Assembly: GCA_945830595.1 (NCBI GenBank)
Contig: CALZZH010000163.1
Span: forward strand, 1 to 5,446
Length of the DNA stretch: 5,446 nucleotides
Source: Avoscillospira sp945864925
GTDB lineage: Bacteria; Bacillota; Clostridia; Oscillospirales; Oscillospiraceae
Direction of reading: 5' to 3'
The notes under the pieces were generated by a model. That model was not told where the DNA came from, did no database searches, and was given only the letters and a program-made list of their open reading frames with translations. Below, piece after piece: positions 1 through 5,446 of the stretch. The stretch's first letter is position 1. Each line of letters opens with the position of its first letter. Both the position numbers and the translations under genes were made by a program.

Positions 1-54
1 TTAGCTCTATTTTGCATCGCTCTGCGGTGTTTACACAGAATTTGGGACAGACCC
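1..54. mobile_element. Possible terminal end of an IS256-family insertion sequence
   Basis: Bases 30-54 read TTTACACAGAATTTGGGACAG followed by ACCC. On the opposite strand this begins GGGTCTGTCCC and ends TGTGTAAA. From memory, this resembles the terminal inverted repeats of many Firmicute IS256 (mutator-type) elements, which typically carry a GGxxTGTC...TGTGTAAA pattern. If so, the element body lies to the left of the window, its outer boundary is near base 54-56, and the DNA to the right is the flank. No transposase sequence and no partner repeat are visible here, so the call rests on one short motif. It could equally be chance or a solitary remnant. Confidence 0.33.
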
Positions 55-154
55 GCCAGATTCCGAAGCCAATCCTCGTCGGATCAGCAGGACCGTCATG
101 CGCCGTCCAGCTGATCCCGGATTTTCATACAAACGGTTTCCATCGGAGCGCGCC

Positions 155-195
155 GCAGCAGCCCGCAGGGTCTTGAAGGACCTGCGGGCTGCTGT
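155..195 (-). terminator. GC-rich stem-loop after the P-type ATPase gene, probable transcript end
   Basis: The arms at 156-169 and 181-194 are perfect 14-base complements (CAGCAGCCCGCAGG against CCTGCGGGCTGCTG), extended by a G-T wobble at 155/195, around an 11-base loop. The stem begins about 45 bases beyond the ATPase stop codon on the minus strand, where an operon terminator would be expected. No T-run follows the stem on the minus strand (the next bases are CGGCGCGC), and the plus-strand exit (TATTCTATC) is only weakly T-rich. It may therefore be a U-tract-poor terminator, an mRNA 3'-end stabilising hairpin, or a shared element for a gene left of the window. Confidence 0.5.
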
Positions 196-239
196 ATTCT
201 ATCTGCCATTATCATACAAAGCGAAAAACAAAATATCTC

Positions 240-2675
240 TTATTTCTTCTCAGCATCCAGCATTTTGCCCCGCTTTTTATGTAAAATTATCTTCCCTATC
301 TTCTCCACCAGAATTGTACTGTAACGCAAGACAGGCTCTGTCACAATGGCGAAGACCACAAACAGCATCACGCACTCCATGGACATGTGTTCAATCCCGA
401 ATATGTCGCCAAGCCAAATGCTGCAGACAAGAAGCCCGACGATGCATCCACCCAAAACGCACCATCTTAACAGGTTCAGGGGCCTGCTGATATGATAGAG
501 GATCATAAAGCCAACAATCGCCAGCAGCATAGTACATGCGGTCGAAATATCGGTTTCGTTCACACCAAAGACCCTGCCAAATACGACAAGAGCGCCTACA
601 ACAAGAAAATCTGTCAGACCAGCGGGTAAAGCTTTAATAAGAACATTTGATAAGAATCGGCCATGGATGATATCCCCATTGGGCTGCAGGGCAAGGAAAA
701 AGCCAGGTATGCCTATGGTAAACATGCTGATCAGGGACACCTGCGAGGGCTCCAGCGGGTAGGTGATCACGAAGCATAGTGAGAACACTGCCATGAGGAA
801 TGAGAATATATTCTTGACCAGAAACAGGCTTGCTGAGCGTTCCATGTTGTTGACCACCCGCCGGCCTTCCATCACCACCGATGGCATCGCGGCAAAATCG
901 GATTCCAGCAGGACCAGCTGAGAGACCTGTGCAGCAGCGTCGCATCCGGACGCCATGGCGACAGAGCAATCCGCATCCTTCAGGGCAAGAACATCATTGA
1001 CCCCGTCTCCTGTCATACCGACTGTGTGGCCTGCGCTCTGTAAGGCGTGAACCAACTGCCGTTTCTGATCCGGCGTCACGCGTCCGAATACGGTATATTG
1101 GACCGCGGCCTCGCGTATTTCCTCCTCTGTATGAAGAGAGGACGCATCGATATAGTTCGACGCATCCGCGATGCCCGCCTCCACTGCAACCTGCGAGACC
1201 GTCACAGGATGATCGCCGGAGATGACTTTGATCGCGACGCCCTGTTCCGCAAAATATTGGAAAGTCTCGGGCGCATCCTTGCGGATGGGATTGGAAAGGA
1301 GAATGAGTCCAAGGGGCGTAACGGCTTCCGTCAGCTCTTTCCCATCCGGAACGCCGCTGTATCTGCCAAATACAAGCACACGATAACCGTCAGAACTGTA
1401 ATTTTCAATCAGTACTTTGAATTTCTCGTAGTCCTCCCGGAGAACAAACTCCGGTGCGCCAAGGACGTATGCGTCATCTGGAAAAACAGCTCCGCAATAC
1501 TTATAGGTCGATGAAAACGGGATCACCGCGTCTGCCTTTTGACCTGACGGCGTCTTGAAGAACCGTTTCAGTGCTTGCATTGTTATGTTGCCATCCGGCA
1601 TGGATACAACAAGATCGCTGATCCTTGTTTTCAGCCCAGATCCAGTCGAGGGGTTGTACCCCTCCATCGGAATGGTGCTGATCACTTGCATATTATTTTC
1701 TGTAATGGTACCCGTCTTGTCCACACACAGAACATCGACCCGGGCCAGGGTCTCGATGCACTTCATGTCATGAACGAGAACTTTTTGGGACGCAAGCCGC
1801 ATGACACTGATTACAAGAGCGACACTTGCCAGAAGATACAGCCCCTCCGGAATCATTCCAATCACGGCTGCAACCATAGAGACGATACTGCTGCTGAAAG
1901 AGGCGTTTGAAAGGAAATACTGCTGCCCAAAAAGCAGGAGACCAATGGGGATGATCAGGATTCCCACGACGCCTACCAGCTTATCGAGGACACGAATCAT
2001 CTCGGATTGTTCTTTTCGGTTCATGGCCTTGGCTTCGAGTGTCAACTGAGAGATATAGGAATCTGCACCAACCTTCTCCAATCTGGCGCGGCACGCTCCG
2101 GAAACGACGAAGCTCCCGGACATCAATGTATCGCCCGGTCTTTTAAATATCTCATCCGTCTCACCGGTTAACAGCGACTCATTGACGGCTGCTTCTCCGT
2201 CTACCACAACGGCATCTGCACAAATTTGGTTTCCCGCCCGAAAAATTACGATGTCGTCCAGCACCAATTCTTCTGCTGGAATTTCCGACTGCTGACCGTC
2301 TCGGATCACAAGAGCCGTTGGCGAATTCAGGACAGAGAGATGATCCAGTACTTTCTTCGCACGGATTTCCTGCACGATGCCGATCAACAAGTTTGCCGCG
2401 ACAATCAGAAGGAATGACATATTCCGAAACGATCCCGCGACAGTCAACAGCACGGCCAGTACGGCAAAGACCAAATTAAAATATGAAAATAGGTTGCTCT
2501 TGATAATTTCAGGTATGGTTTTCGTCGGAGGTTCCACCGCTTGATTGGTCCATCCGTTTTGCACATATTCTTGTACTTGCGCGGAACTGAGCCCGTTCTT
2601 TTTATCAACCGTATACCGCACATTGGGATGGCAATCAACAGGTTCTGTATGTTTCTTTGTTTTTTTCTTTCCCAT
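240..2675 (-). CDS. Cation-transporting P-type ATPase, CtpE-like
   Basis: An integral membrane pump of 811 residues that uses ATP through an aspartyl-phosphate intermediate to move a cation, most likely Ca2+ or a similar divalent ion by analogy with mycobacterial CtpE. Visible parts in order: a basic, lysine-rich N-terminus; helices M1-M2 (about 60-104); an actuator loop with TGE at 170-172; M3-M4 with PEGL at 276-279; the phosphorylation site DKTGT at 319-323 (Asp319); a nucleotide-binding domain with APE near 407; SGD (486-488) and TGDGVND (555-561) in the P-domain; then about six further helices with VKN in M5 and TIGIPGFF in M6. The M6 motif lacks the Asp of classical Ca2+ pumps and fits the CtpE-like group. 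The TGES motif reads TGET here. The start was placed at the ATG at 2675, before MGKKKTKKHTEP; an in-frame GTG at 2729 would add 18 residues. Neither start has a strong Shine-Dalgarno. Sampled GC is about 50%, below the genes to its right. Family is secure; substrate and transport direction are not. Confidence 0.93.
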   Translation of the reverse strand: MGKKKTKKHTEPVDCHPNVRYTVDKKNGLSSAQVQEYVQNGWTNQAVEPPTKTIPEIIKSNLFSYFNLVFAVLAVLLTVAGSFRNMSFLLIVAANLLIGIVQEIRAKKVLDHLSVLNSPTALVIRDGQQSEIPAEELVLDDIVIFRAGNQICADAVVVDGEAAVNESLLTGETDEIFKRPGDTLMSGSFVVSGACRARLEKVGADSYISQLTLEAKAMNRKEQSEMIRVLDKLVGVVGILIIPIGLLLFGQQYFLSNASFSSSIVSMVAAVIGMIPEGLYLLASVALVISVMRLASQKVLVHDMKCIETLARVDVLCVDKTGTITENNMQVISTIPMEGYNPSTGSGLKTRISDLVVSMPDGNITMQALKRFFKTPSGQKADAVIPFSSTYKYCGAVFPDDAYVLGAPEFVLREDYEKFKVLIENYSSDGYRVLVFGRYSGVPDGKELTEAVTPLGLILLSNPIRKDAPETFQYFAEQGVAIKVISGDHPVTVSQVAVEAGIADASNYIDASSLHTEEEIREAAVQYTVFGRVTPDQKRQLVHALQSAGHTVGMTGDGVNDVLALKDADCSVAMASGCDAAAQVSQLVLLESDFAAMPSVVMEGRRVVNNMERSASLFLVKNIFSFLMAVFSLCFVITYPLEPSQVSLISMFTIGIPGFFLALQPNGDIIHGRFLSNVLIKALPAGLTDFLVVGALVVFGRVFGVNETDISTACTMLLAIVGFMILYHISRPLNLLRWCVLGGCIVGLLVCSIWLGDIFGIEHMSMECVMLFVVFAIVTEPVLRYSTILVEKIGKIILHKKRGKMLDAEKK

Positions 2676-2905
2676 AGCAATTCCGCAAAATAGAGATGTC
2701 TTTTGAAGCCATTTGATACTCTGTTTCACTCAGCACCGCAGGGAAACAGGAAGCATGGCCTTCCATTTTTTGGGTCATTCCAATTGTTTTGAGCAGATTG
2801 ATCCGCAGGTCCTCCTTTTTGTCCCGGAGAAGGAACGTATCGTGCTCCTCGATGGTCTTGCAAAGCTGATCCTGGGCCTGCGGATCGGTTATTTCAGCGG
2901 AATGG
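2635..2905 (-). other. Gap between radical SAM and ATPase genes with an unexplained open frame, possible gene remnant
   Basis: The 230 bases between the radical SAM stop and the ATPase start hold no recognised gene. One minus-strand frame stays open across the whole gap and continues 41 bases into the ATPase gene, ending in TGA at 2635. Its product in the gap is hydrophilic and protein-like (DPQAQDQLCKTIEEHD, then DKKEDLRINLLKTIGMTQKM, then SETEYQMASKDISILRN). It has no credible start: the only ATG codons are late (the first heads MTQKMEGH) and lack a Shine-Dalgarno. An AAGGAGG at about 2814-2820 lies eight bases before an ATC in this frame, a very rare start codon. It could be the C-terminal remnant of a lost gene, an unannotated small gene, or chance. 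No promoter or U-tracted terminator was found in the gap. Confidence 0.25.
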
Positions 2906-4273
2906 TTACTGCTTCTCTTCCGCTTTGCGCTTACAGCTGCACTCCCACAGTCTGTCCGCGGTGCCGACCCAGTTTTTGGCATAGGCGTCGCATTTGGCGC
3001 ACAGATGCTCTGCGCTTTCGGGAGACTGCAGATCGGTGGAATGGGCGCCGGTTTCGGCAACAATTTTCCGCAGCTTCTCCGGATTCTCCAGCATGGGGCA
3101 GGGGCGCAGCATGTTGTCATTGAAGGGCTGTCCATCATGGTAAGCCATGAAGATGGGGCCTTGCAGGCACTCCAGCAGCGTCTTTTCGCGGATGTTGGAG
3201 TCGGAATAGTGGATGAACACGCAGGGATCCGCATCGCCGTTTGCATTGATGTGCAGATAACGCCGGCCGCCGGCGATGCAGCCGCCCACATACTCGCCGT
3301 CATTCTGGAAGTCCATAGCAAAGATGGGCTTGGTTGCCCGGATATCCCGGATACGGTGATACATGAACTCCCGCTGTTCAGGGGAGGGCAGCAGCTCAGG
3401 GCTGGCGTCGTTGCCCACGGGCATATAGTGGAAATACCAGATGAACTTGGCTCCCAGTTCGATGATGTGATCCATGAACTCGTAGGAGCTGATGGAATCC
3501 AGGTTAGCACTGGTATAGCAGGCGGAGATACCGAAGGGCAGGTGCTTTGCTTTCAGAATCTCCATGGCCCGGATAACCTTCTGATAGACGCCCTGGCCCC
3601 GGCGGCCGTCGGTGGCCATCTCGAAGCCCTCCAGGGAGATGGCAGGGATAAAGTTCTTTACCCGCAGCATTTCGTCAGCGAACGCCTCATCAATCAGTGT
3701 CGCATTGGTAAAGGACAGAAACTGGCAGTCCGAGTGCTTTTCGCACAGGGCCATGATATCCTTTTTCCGTACCAAAGGCTCACCACCGGTGTAGATGTAC
3801 ATGTAAACGCCCAACTCCTTGCCTTGGCGGATGATGGAATCAATCTCGTCAAAGGTCAGGTTCAGCTTATTGCCGTATTCTGCTGCCCAGCAGCCGGTGC
3901 AGTGCAGATTGCAGGCGGAGGTAGGGTCTAAGAGGATCGCCCATGGGATGTTACAGCCGTATTTCTTGCGGCACTCCTCCTGACGGGGCCAACCAATGAT
4001 GTTGGCATTCAGGAAGAAGTTCTCAAAGGTGGCCTTCAGCACATCGTTGTCGATCTCTTTCAGAATGCTCATAGTAAGCTGGTACATGTTGTTATCCGGA
4101 TCCTCCAGGACTTTACGGACGGCCGCACGCTGGACCGGGAAACTGTCGGGGCCGTCTCCGGCCAGCTTGTCCACCCAGCTCATCAGCTTGAGCGCATTTT
4201 CTTCCGGATTCTTCTCCAGATAGCCAAAGGCCGTCCGTAATGCTGTCTTCTTTACTTGATTTCCAATACCCAT
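2906..4273 (-). CDS. Radical SAM protein with cysteine-rich C-terminal (SPASM/twitch-like) region
   Basis: A cytoplasmic iron-sulfur enzyme of 455 residues expected to cleave S-adenosylmethionine and start radical chemistry; its substrate is unknown. The first 110 residues form a charged, mostly helical extension. The radical SAM core follows: CNLHCTGC (Cys121, 125, 128) binds the 4Fe-4S cluster, followed by GGEP (163-166) and a strand ending AISLEGF near 211-217. The C-terminal part has GGCIAGGRRYLHINANGD with Cys332, then Cys351, Cys369, RPCP with Cys392, CAKC (425, 428) and CSC (445, 447), enough cysteines for one or more auxiliary clusters as in SPASM or twitch enzymes. The start was set at the ATG at 4273 because AAGGAG lies eight bases upstream; the earlier in-frame ATG at 4291 overlaps that binding site. 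The gene lies 27 bases after the small upstream ORF, as in an operon. I believe close relatives are common in gut Clostridia, but I know of no assigned function. No precursor peptide is evident next to it, although the small upstream ORF is a candidate partner. Confidence 0.93.
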   Translation of the reverse strand: MGIGNQVKKTALRTAFGYLEKNPEENALKLMSWVDKLAGDGPDSFPVQRAAVRKVLEDPDNNMYQLTMSILKEIDNDVLKATFENFFLNANIIGWPRQEECRKKYGCNIPWAILLDPTSACNLHCTGCWAAEYGNKLNLTFDEIDSIIRQGKELGVYMYIYTGGEPLVRKKDIMALCEKHSDCQFLSFTNATLIDEAFADEMLRVKNFIPAISLEGFEMATDGRRGQGVYQKVIRAMEILKAKHLPFGISACYTSANLDSISSYEFMDHIIELGAKFIWYFHYMPVGNDASPELLPSPEQREFMYHRIRDIRATKPIFAMDFQNDGEYVGGCIAGGRRYLHINANGDADPCVFIHYSDSNIREKTLLECLQGPIFMAYHDGQPFNDNMLRPCPMLENPEKLRKIVAETGAHSTDLQSPESAEHLCAKCDAYAKNWVGTADRLWECSCKRKAEEKQ

Positions 4274-4281
4274 GTTGATTT

Positions 4282-4287
4282 CTCCTT
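4282..4287 (-). promoter_or_regulatory. Ribosome binding site for the radical SAM gene
   Basis: AAGGAG on the minus strand, eight bases before the ATG at 4271-4273. It decides the start: the ATG at 4289-4291 sits on top of this site and has no equivalent site upstream. Confidence 0.85.
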
Positions 4288-4300
4288 CCAAAAATCTGTT

Positions 4301-4531
4301 TTATATTCTTGAAGCAAGCTTCTGCTTGCCTGTCCGCAGCCGTCTACGGATTTCGTCATGCAGAGACCAGCGCACGCCTTTTGGGCTGGCTTTGGCCTGC
4401 AGGTTCATTATTTTTCTTTCAGCAAACGCTTTCCCTCCGATCCCAAGTGAAATTGCGAATAACCAGCGGACCGAAGCACCATGACCATGTGGGCCGGCGA
4501 CTTTCAAAAAAAGCTTTCGGCGCCTTGCCAT
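4301..4531 (-). CDS. Small basic hypothetical protein, translationally coupled
   Basis: A 76-residue product, rich in Arg and Lys, that I do not recognise. It opens MARRRKLFLKVAGPHGHG, has a moderately hydrophobic middle (RWLFAISLGIGGKAFA, about 23-38, too weak to call a membrane helix) and a basic end (EIRRRLRTGKQK). It has no cysteine and no clear motif. Its ATG directly follows the TGA of the upstream membrane-protein gene, and its stop is 27 bases before the radical SAM start, so it fits the operon. Doubt remains because the strong AGGAGG upstream is 12 bases from this ATG but an ideal 8 bases from another ATG at 4535, in a different frame, which gives only 38 residues (MNGKAPKAFFESRRP...). 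The real protein could begin in that frame and shift, or only one of the two may be made. Its position before a radical SAM gene makes a role as partner or substrate conceivable, but nothing in the sequence shows it. Confidence 0.45.
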   Translation of the reverse strand: MARRRKLFLKVAGPHGHGASVRWLFAISLGIGGKAFAERKIMNLQAKASPKGVRWSLHDEIRRRLRTGKQKLASRI

Positions 4532-4825
4532 TCATAAATATGACCTCCTGCTGCTTCGAAACTCTGCACCAGCTTTATGGAAAAACGCAGCGGCCTGAAT
4601 CAGGAGCACAAGGCCGACAGTCACATGCATGGTCAGCGCTTCCTCCACCGGCTTCAATAACGCGATACATCCGGCAAGGATCTCTATGATTCCAACAACG
4701 CAGAACCAACGCCAGCCGTGTTCCCCCGCTGCTTTTTGCTCTGTGGCTTCCATCCCACGAAGGATCCCGGAAAACAGAGGATGGTTCCAATCCATCTTCC
4801 CAGCCTGATGCGGCTCATGTTCCAT
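4532..4825 (-). CDS. Small two-helix membrane protein, DUF308/HdeD-like
   Basis: A 97-residue protein predicted to sit in the cytoplasmic membrane. A polar, His- and Glu-containing N-terminus (1-38) is followed by a helix at about 39-57 (WRWFCVVGIIEILAGCIALL), a KP turn at 58-59, a second helix at about 65-82 (MHVTVGLVLLIQAAAFF) and a short basic tail ending SSRRSYL. The pattern of Gly-rich helix, short loop with Pro, then a helix starting with a VG motif resembles one repeat of the DUF308/HdeD family, whose full-length members have about six helices, so this would be a minimal version. The start at 4825 is chosen because AAGGAGG lies immediately upstream; another ATG ten codons in has no good site. 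It begins 39 bases after the DegV stop and its own stop abuts the next ORF, which supports co-transcription. The membrane prediction is firm; the family match is tentative and the function unknown. Confidence 0.7.
   Translation of the reverse strand: MEHEPHQAGKMDWNHPLFSGILRGMEATEQKAAGEHGWRWFCVVGIIEILAGCIALLKPVEEALTMHVTVGLVLLIQAAAFFHKAGAEFRSSRRSYL
4544..4549 (-). promoter_or_regulatory. Ribosome binding site with two possible starts downstream
   Basis: AGGAGG on the minus strand inside the end of the membrane-protein gene. It is eight bases from an ATG at 4533-4535 that overlaps the stop as ATGA, and twelve bases from the ATG at 4529-4531 that begins the 76-residue ORF. By spacing it favours the former, by ORF length the latter. 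Confidence 0.6.
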
Positions 4826-4828
4826 GTC

Positions 4829-4835
4829 CCTCCTT
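4829..4835 (-). promoter_or_regulatory. Ribosome binding site for the small membrane protein
   Basis: AAGGAGG on the minus strand, only three bases before the ATG at 4823-4825. The site is a perfect consensus but the spacing is shorter than usual, which may lower translation. It still fixes the start better than the alternative ATG at 4793-4795. Confidence 0.7.
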
Positions 4836-4864
4836 CGCTTTTCTGGTGACGGATTTTTTACTTC

Positions 4865-5446
4865 TCAAAAAATGTCTTTCATCATTCCGACGCCCAGGGC
4901 ACCTTCGCCGGTATGGCAGGAAATACTGATGGGCAGGGGGTCCAGCCCGATGGTCATTTCCGGGAACGCCTTTTGCAGTTCTGCCTGCCAGGCGGCTCCG
5001 GCTTCGGCATCCCCGGAATAGGCGGCGCGGATTGTCAGCTTCTGACCGGCGAAGCGCCCCGCCTGATCTTGCTTCAATCCGTCGATCATGGCCTGCATGG
5101 CCGCAGACATGCCCCGTGCTTTTTTATAGGCGTCCAGCTTACCGCCCTGAATCTGCAGGACAGGCTTGATATTCAGAATGGTTCCAATGGCGGCCCCGGC
5201 GGCCGTGACCCGGCCGCTTTTCTTCAGGTATTCCAGTGTGTTCACTGCCACGTAGATACTGGACTCCAGTCCGTCCTGCTCCAGATACGCGGCGATTTCC
5301 TGGGCTGTTTTTCCCTGACTGGCCAGATGTTTTGCCTCCAGGACCGACTGGCGCAGGGTCACCGAAATCCGGTGGTTGTCCACTACGTGGACGCTTCCGC
5401 CGTACTCCGCAGCCAGCATGGCGGCAGTTTGACAGCCGCCGGAAAG
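4865..5446 (-). CDS. DegV family protein (fatty-acid-binding, FakB-like), 5' end outside window
   Basis: A cytoplasmic lipid-binding protein. Characterised DegV relatives (FakB) hold a fatty acid while the kinase FakA phosphorylates it, feeding exogenous fatty acids into phospholipid synthesis. The frame is open to the window edge, so 193 C-terminal residues are seen and roughly 90 N-terminal residues of a usual 280 are missing. Recognisable parts: LSGGCQTAA at the edge, matching the family's LSGTYQSA segment; VHVVDN in place of the usual V-V-D-S; the strongly conserved NTLEYLKKSGRVTAAGAAIGTILNIKP stretch read in two parts around residues 67-93; and a C-terminal HTGEGALGVG (178-187), where the family often has H-G-P-G-A. 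The ATG at 5419 is internal, not the start. It ends 39 bases before the membrane-protein gene and appears to lead the operon. No kinase gene is visible, so whether it works with FakA is unproven. Sampled GC is about 60%, the highest in the window. Confidence 0.9.
   Translation of the reverse strand, partial: LSGGCQTAAMLAAEYGGSVHVVDNHRISVTLRQSVLEAKHLASQGKTAQEIAAYLEQDGLESSIYVAVNTLEYLKKSGRVTAAGAAIGTILNIKPVLQIQGGKLDAYKKARGMSAAMQAMIDGLKQDQAGRFAGQKLTIRAAYSGDAEAGAAWQAELQKAFPEMTIGLDPLPISISCHTGEGALGVGMMKDIF

Noticed and set aside
1..9. Gene ending at TAA (1-3, minus strand)
   Set aside because: Another in-frame stop (TAG, bases 7-9) lies two codons upstream, so there is no reading frame.
98..490. Plus-strand open frame of 130 codons
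   Set aside because: Most of it is antisense to the end of the ATPase gene; its sequence has no protein-like motif and no ribosome binding site.
2727..2729. GTG as the ATPase start
   Set aside because: No Shine-Dalgarno upstream, and the extra 18 residues do not match the family; the ATG at 2675 gives a typical lysine-rich N-terminus, though its own site is weak.
2867..2890. GATCC/GGATC mini-hairpin just after the radical SAM stop
   Set aside because: Five-base stem with a nine-base loop and no U-tract; not a credible terminator.
2713..3123. Plus-strand open frame of 136 codons covering the gap
   Set aside because: Its second half is antisense to the radical SAM gene, it turns Arg/Cys-rich there, and it has no Shine-Dalgarno. 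The part in the gap looks protein-like only because it is the complement of the open minus-strand frame.
3005..3931. Plus-strand open frame of 308 codons
   Set aside because: Entirely antisense to the radical SAM gene, whose motifs are unambiguous; long antisense frames are expected in GC-rich coding DNA.
4312..4329. Small inverted repeat AAGCA/TGCTT near the end of the 76-residue ORF
   Set aside because: Arms of only five bases inside coding sequence, with no T-run; too weak for a terminator.
4309..4689. Plus-strand open frame of 126 codons
   Set aside because: Antisense to two minus-strand ORFs with better starts and operon spacing; composition rich in Ser, Arg and His without motifs.

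Overview
The window looks like chromosomal DNA from a moderately GC-rich anaerobic Firmicute of the Clostridia type, plausibly a gut member of the Oscillospiraceae or Lachnospiraceae. The evidence is strong AAGGAGG-type ribosome binding sites, a DegV-family protein, a CtpE-like P-type ATPase and a radical SAM protein of a type I associate with gut Clostridia. This assignment comes from gene content, not from a database search.

All supported genes lie on the minus strand, so transcription runs from high to low coordinates. In that order they are: (1) the C-terminal two thirds of a DegV/FakB-type fatty-acid-binding protein, entering from the right edge (4865-5446); (2) a 97-residue two-helix membrane protein resembling a DUF308/HdeD unit (4532-4825); (3) a 76-residue basic hypothetical protein whose start touches the previous stop (4301-4531); (4) a 455-residue radical SAM protein with a CxxxCxxC cluster site and a cysteine-rich C-terminal half (2906-4273); (5) after a 230-base gap, an 811-residue cation-transporting P-type ATPase (240-2675). 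Genes 1 to 4 are separated by 39 bases or fewer and look like one operon. The ATPase may be read from the same transcript or may be a later neighbour. It has visibly lower GC and is preceded by a gap holding an unexplained open frame.

The left 239 bases contain no convincing gene. They hold a near-perfect GC-rich hairpin about 45 bases past the ATPase stop, which is a likely transcript end although it lacks a U-tract. At the extreme left there is a short sequence resembling the terminal inverted repeat of an IS256-family insertion sequence.

A functional link is only inference. DegV proteins bind fatty acids, the small protein is membrane-embedded, and the ATPase moves cations across the membrane, so a membrane or envelope theme is possible. 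The radical SAM enzyme, for which I know no assigned reaction, is the most interesting component. I did not see a CRISPR array, RNA gene, toxin-antitoxin pair, phage gene or clear defence system.
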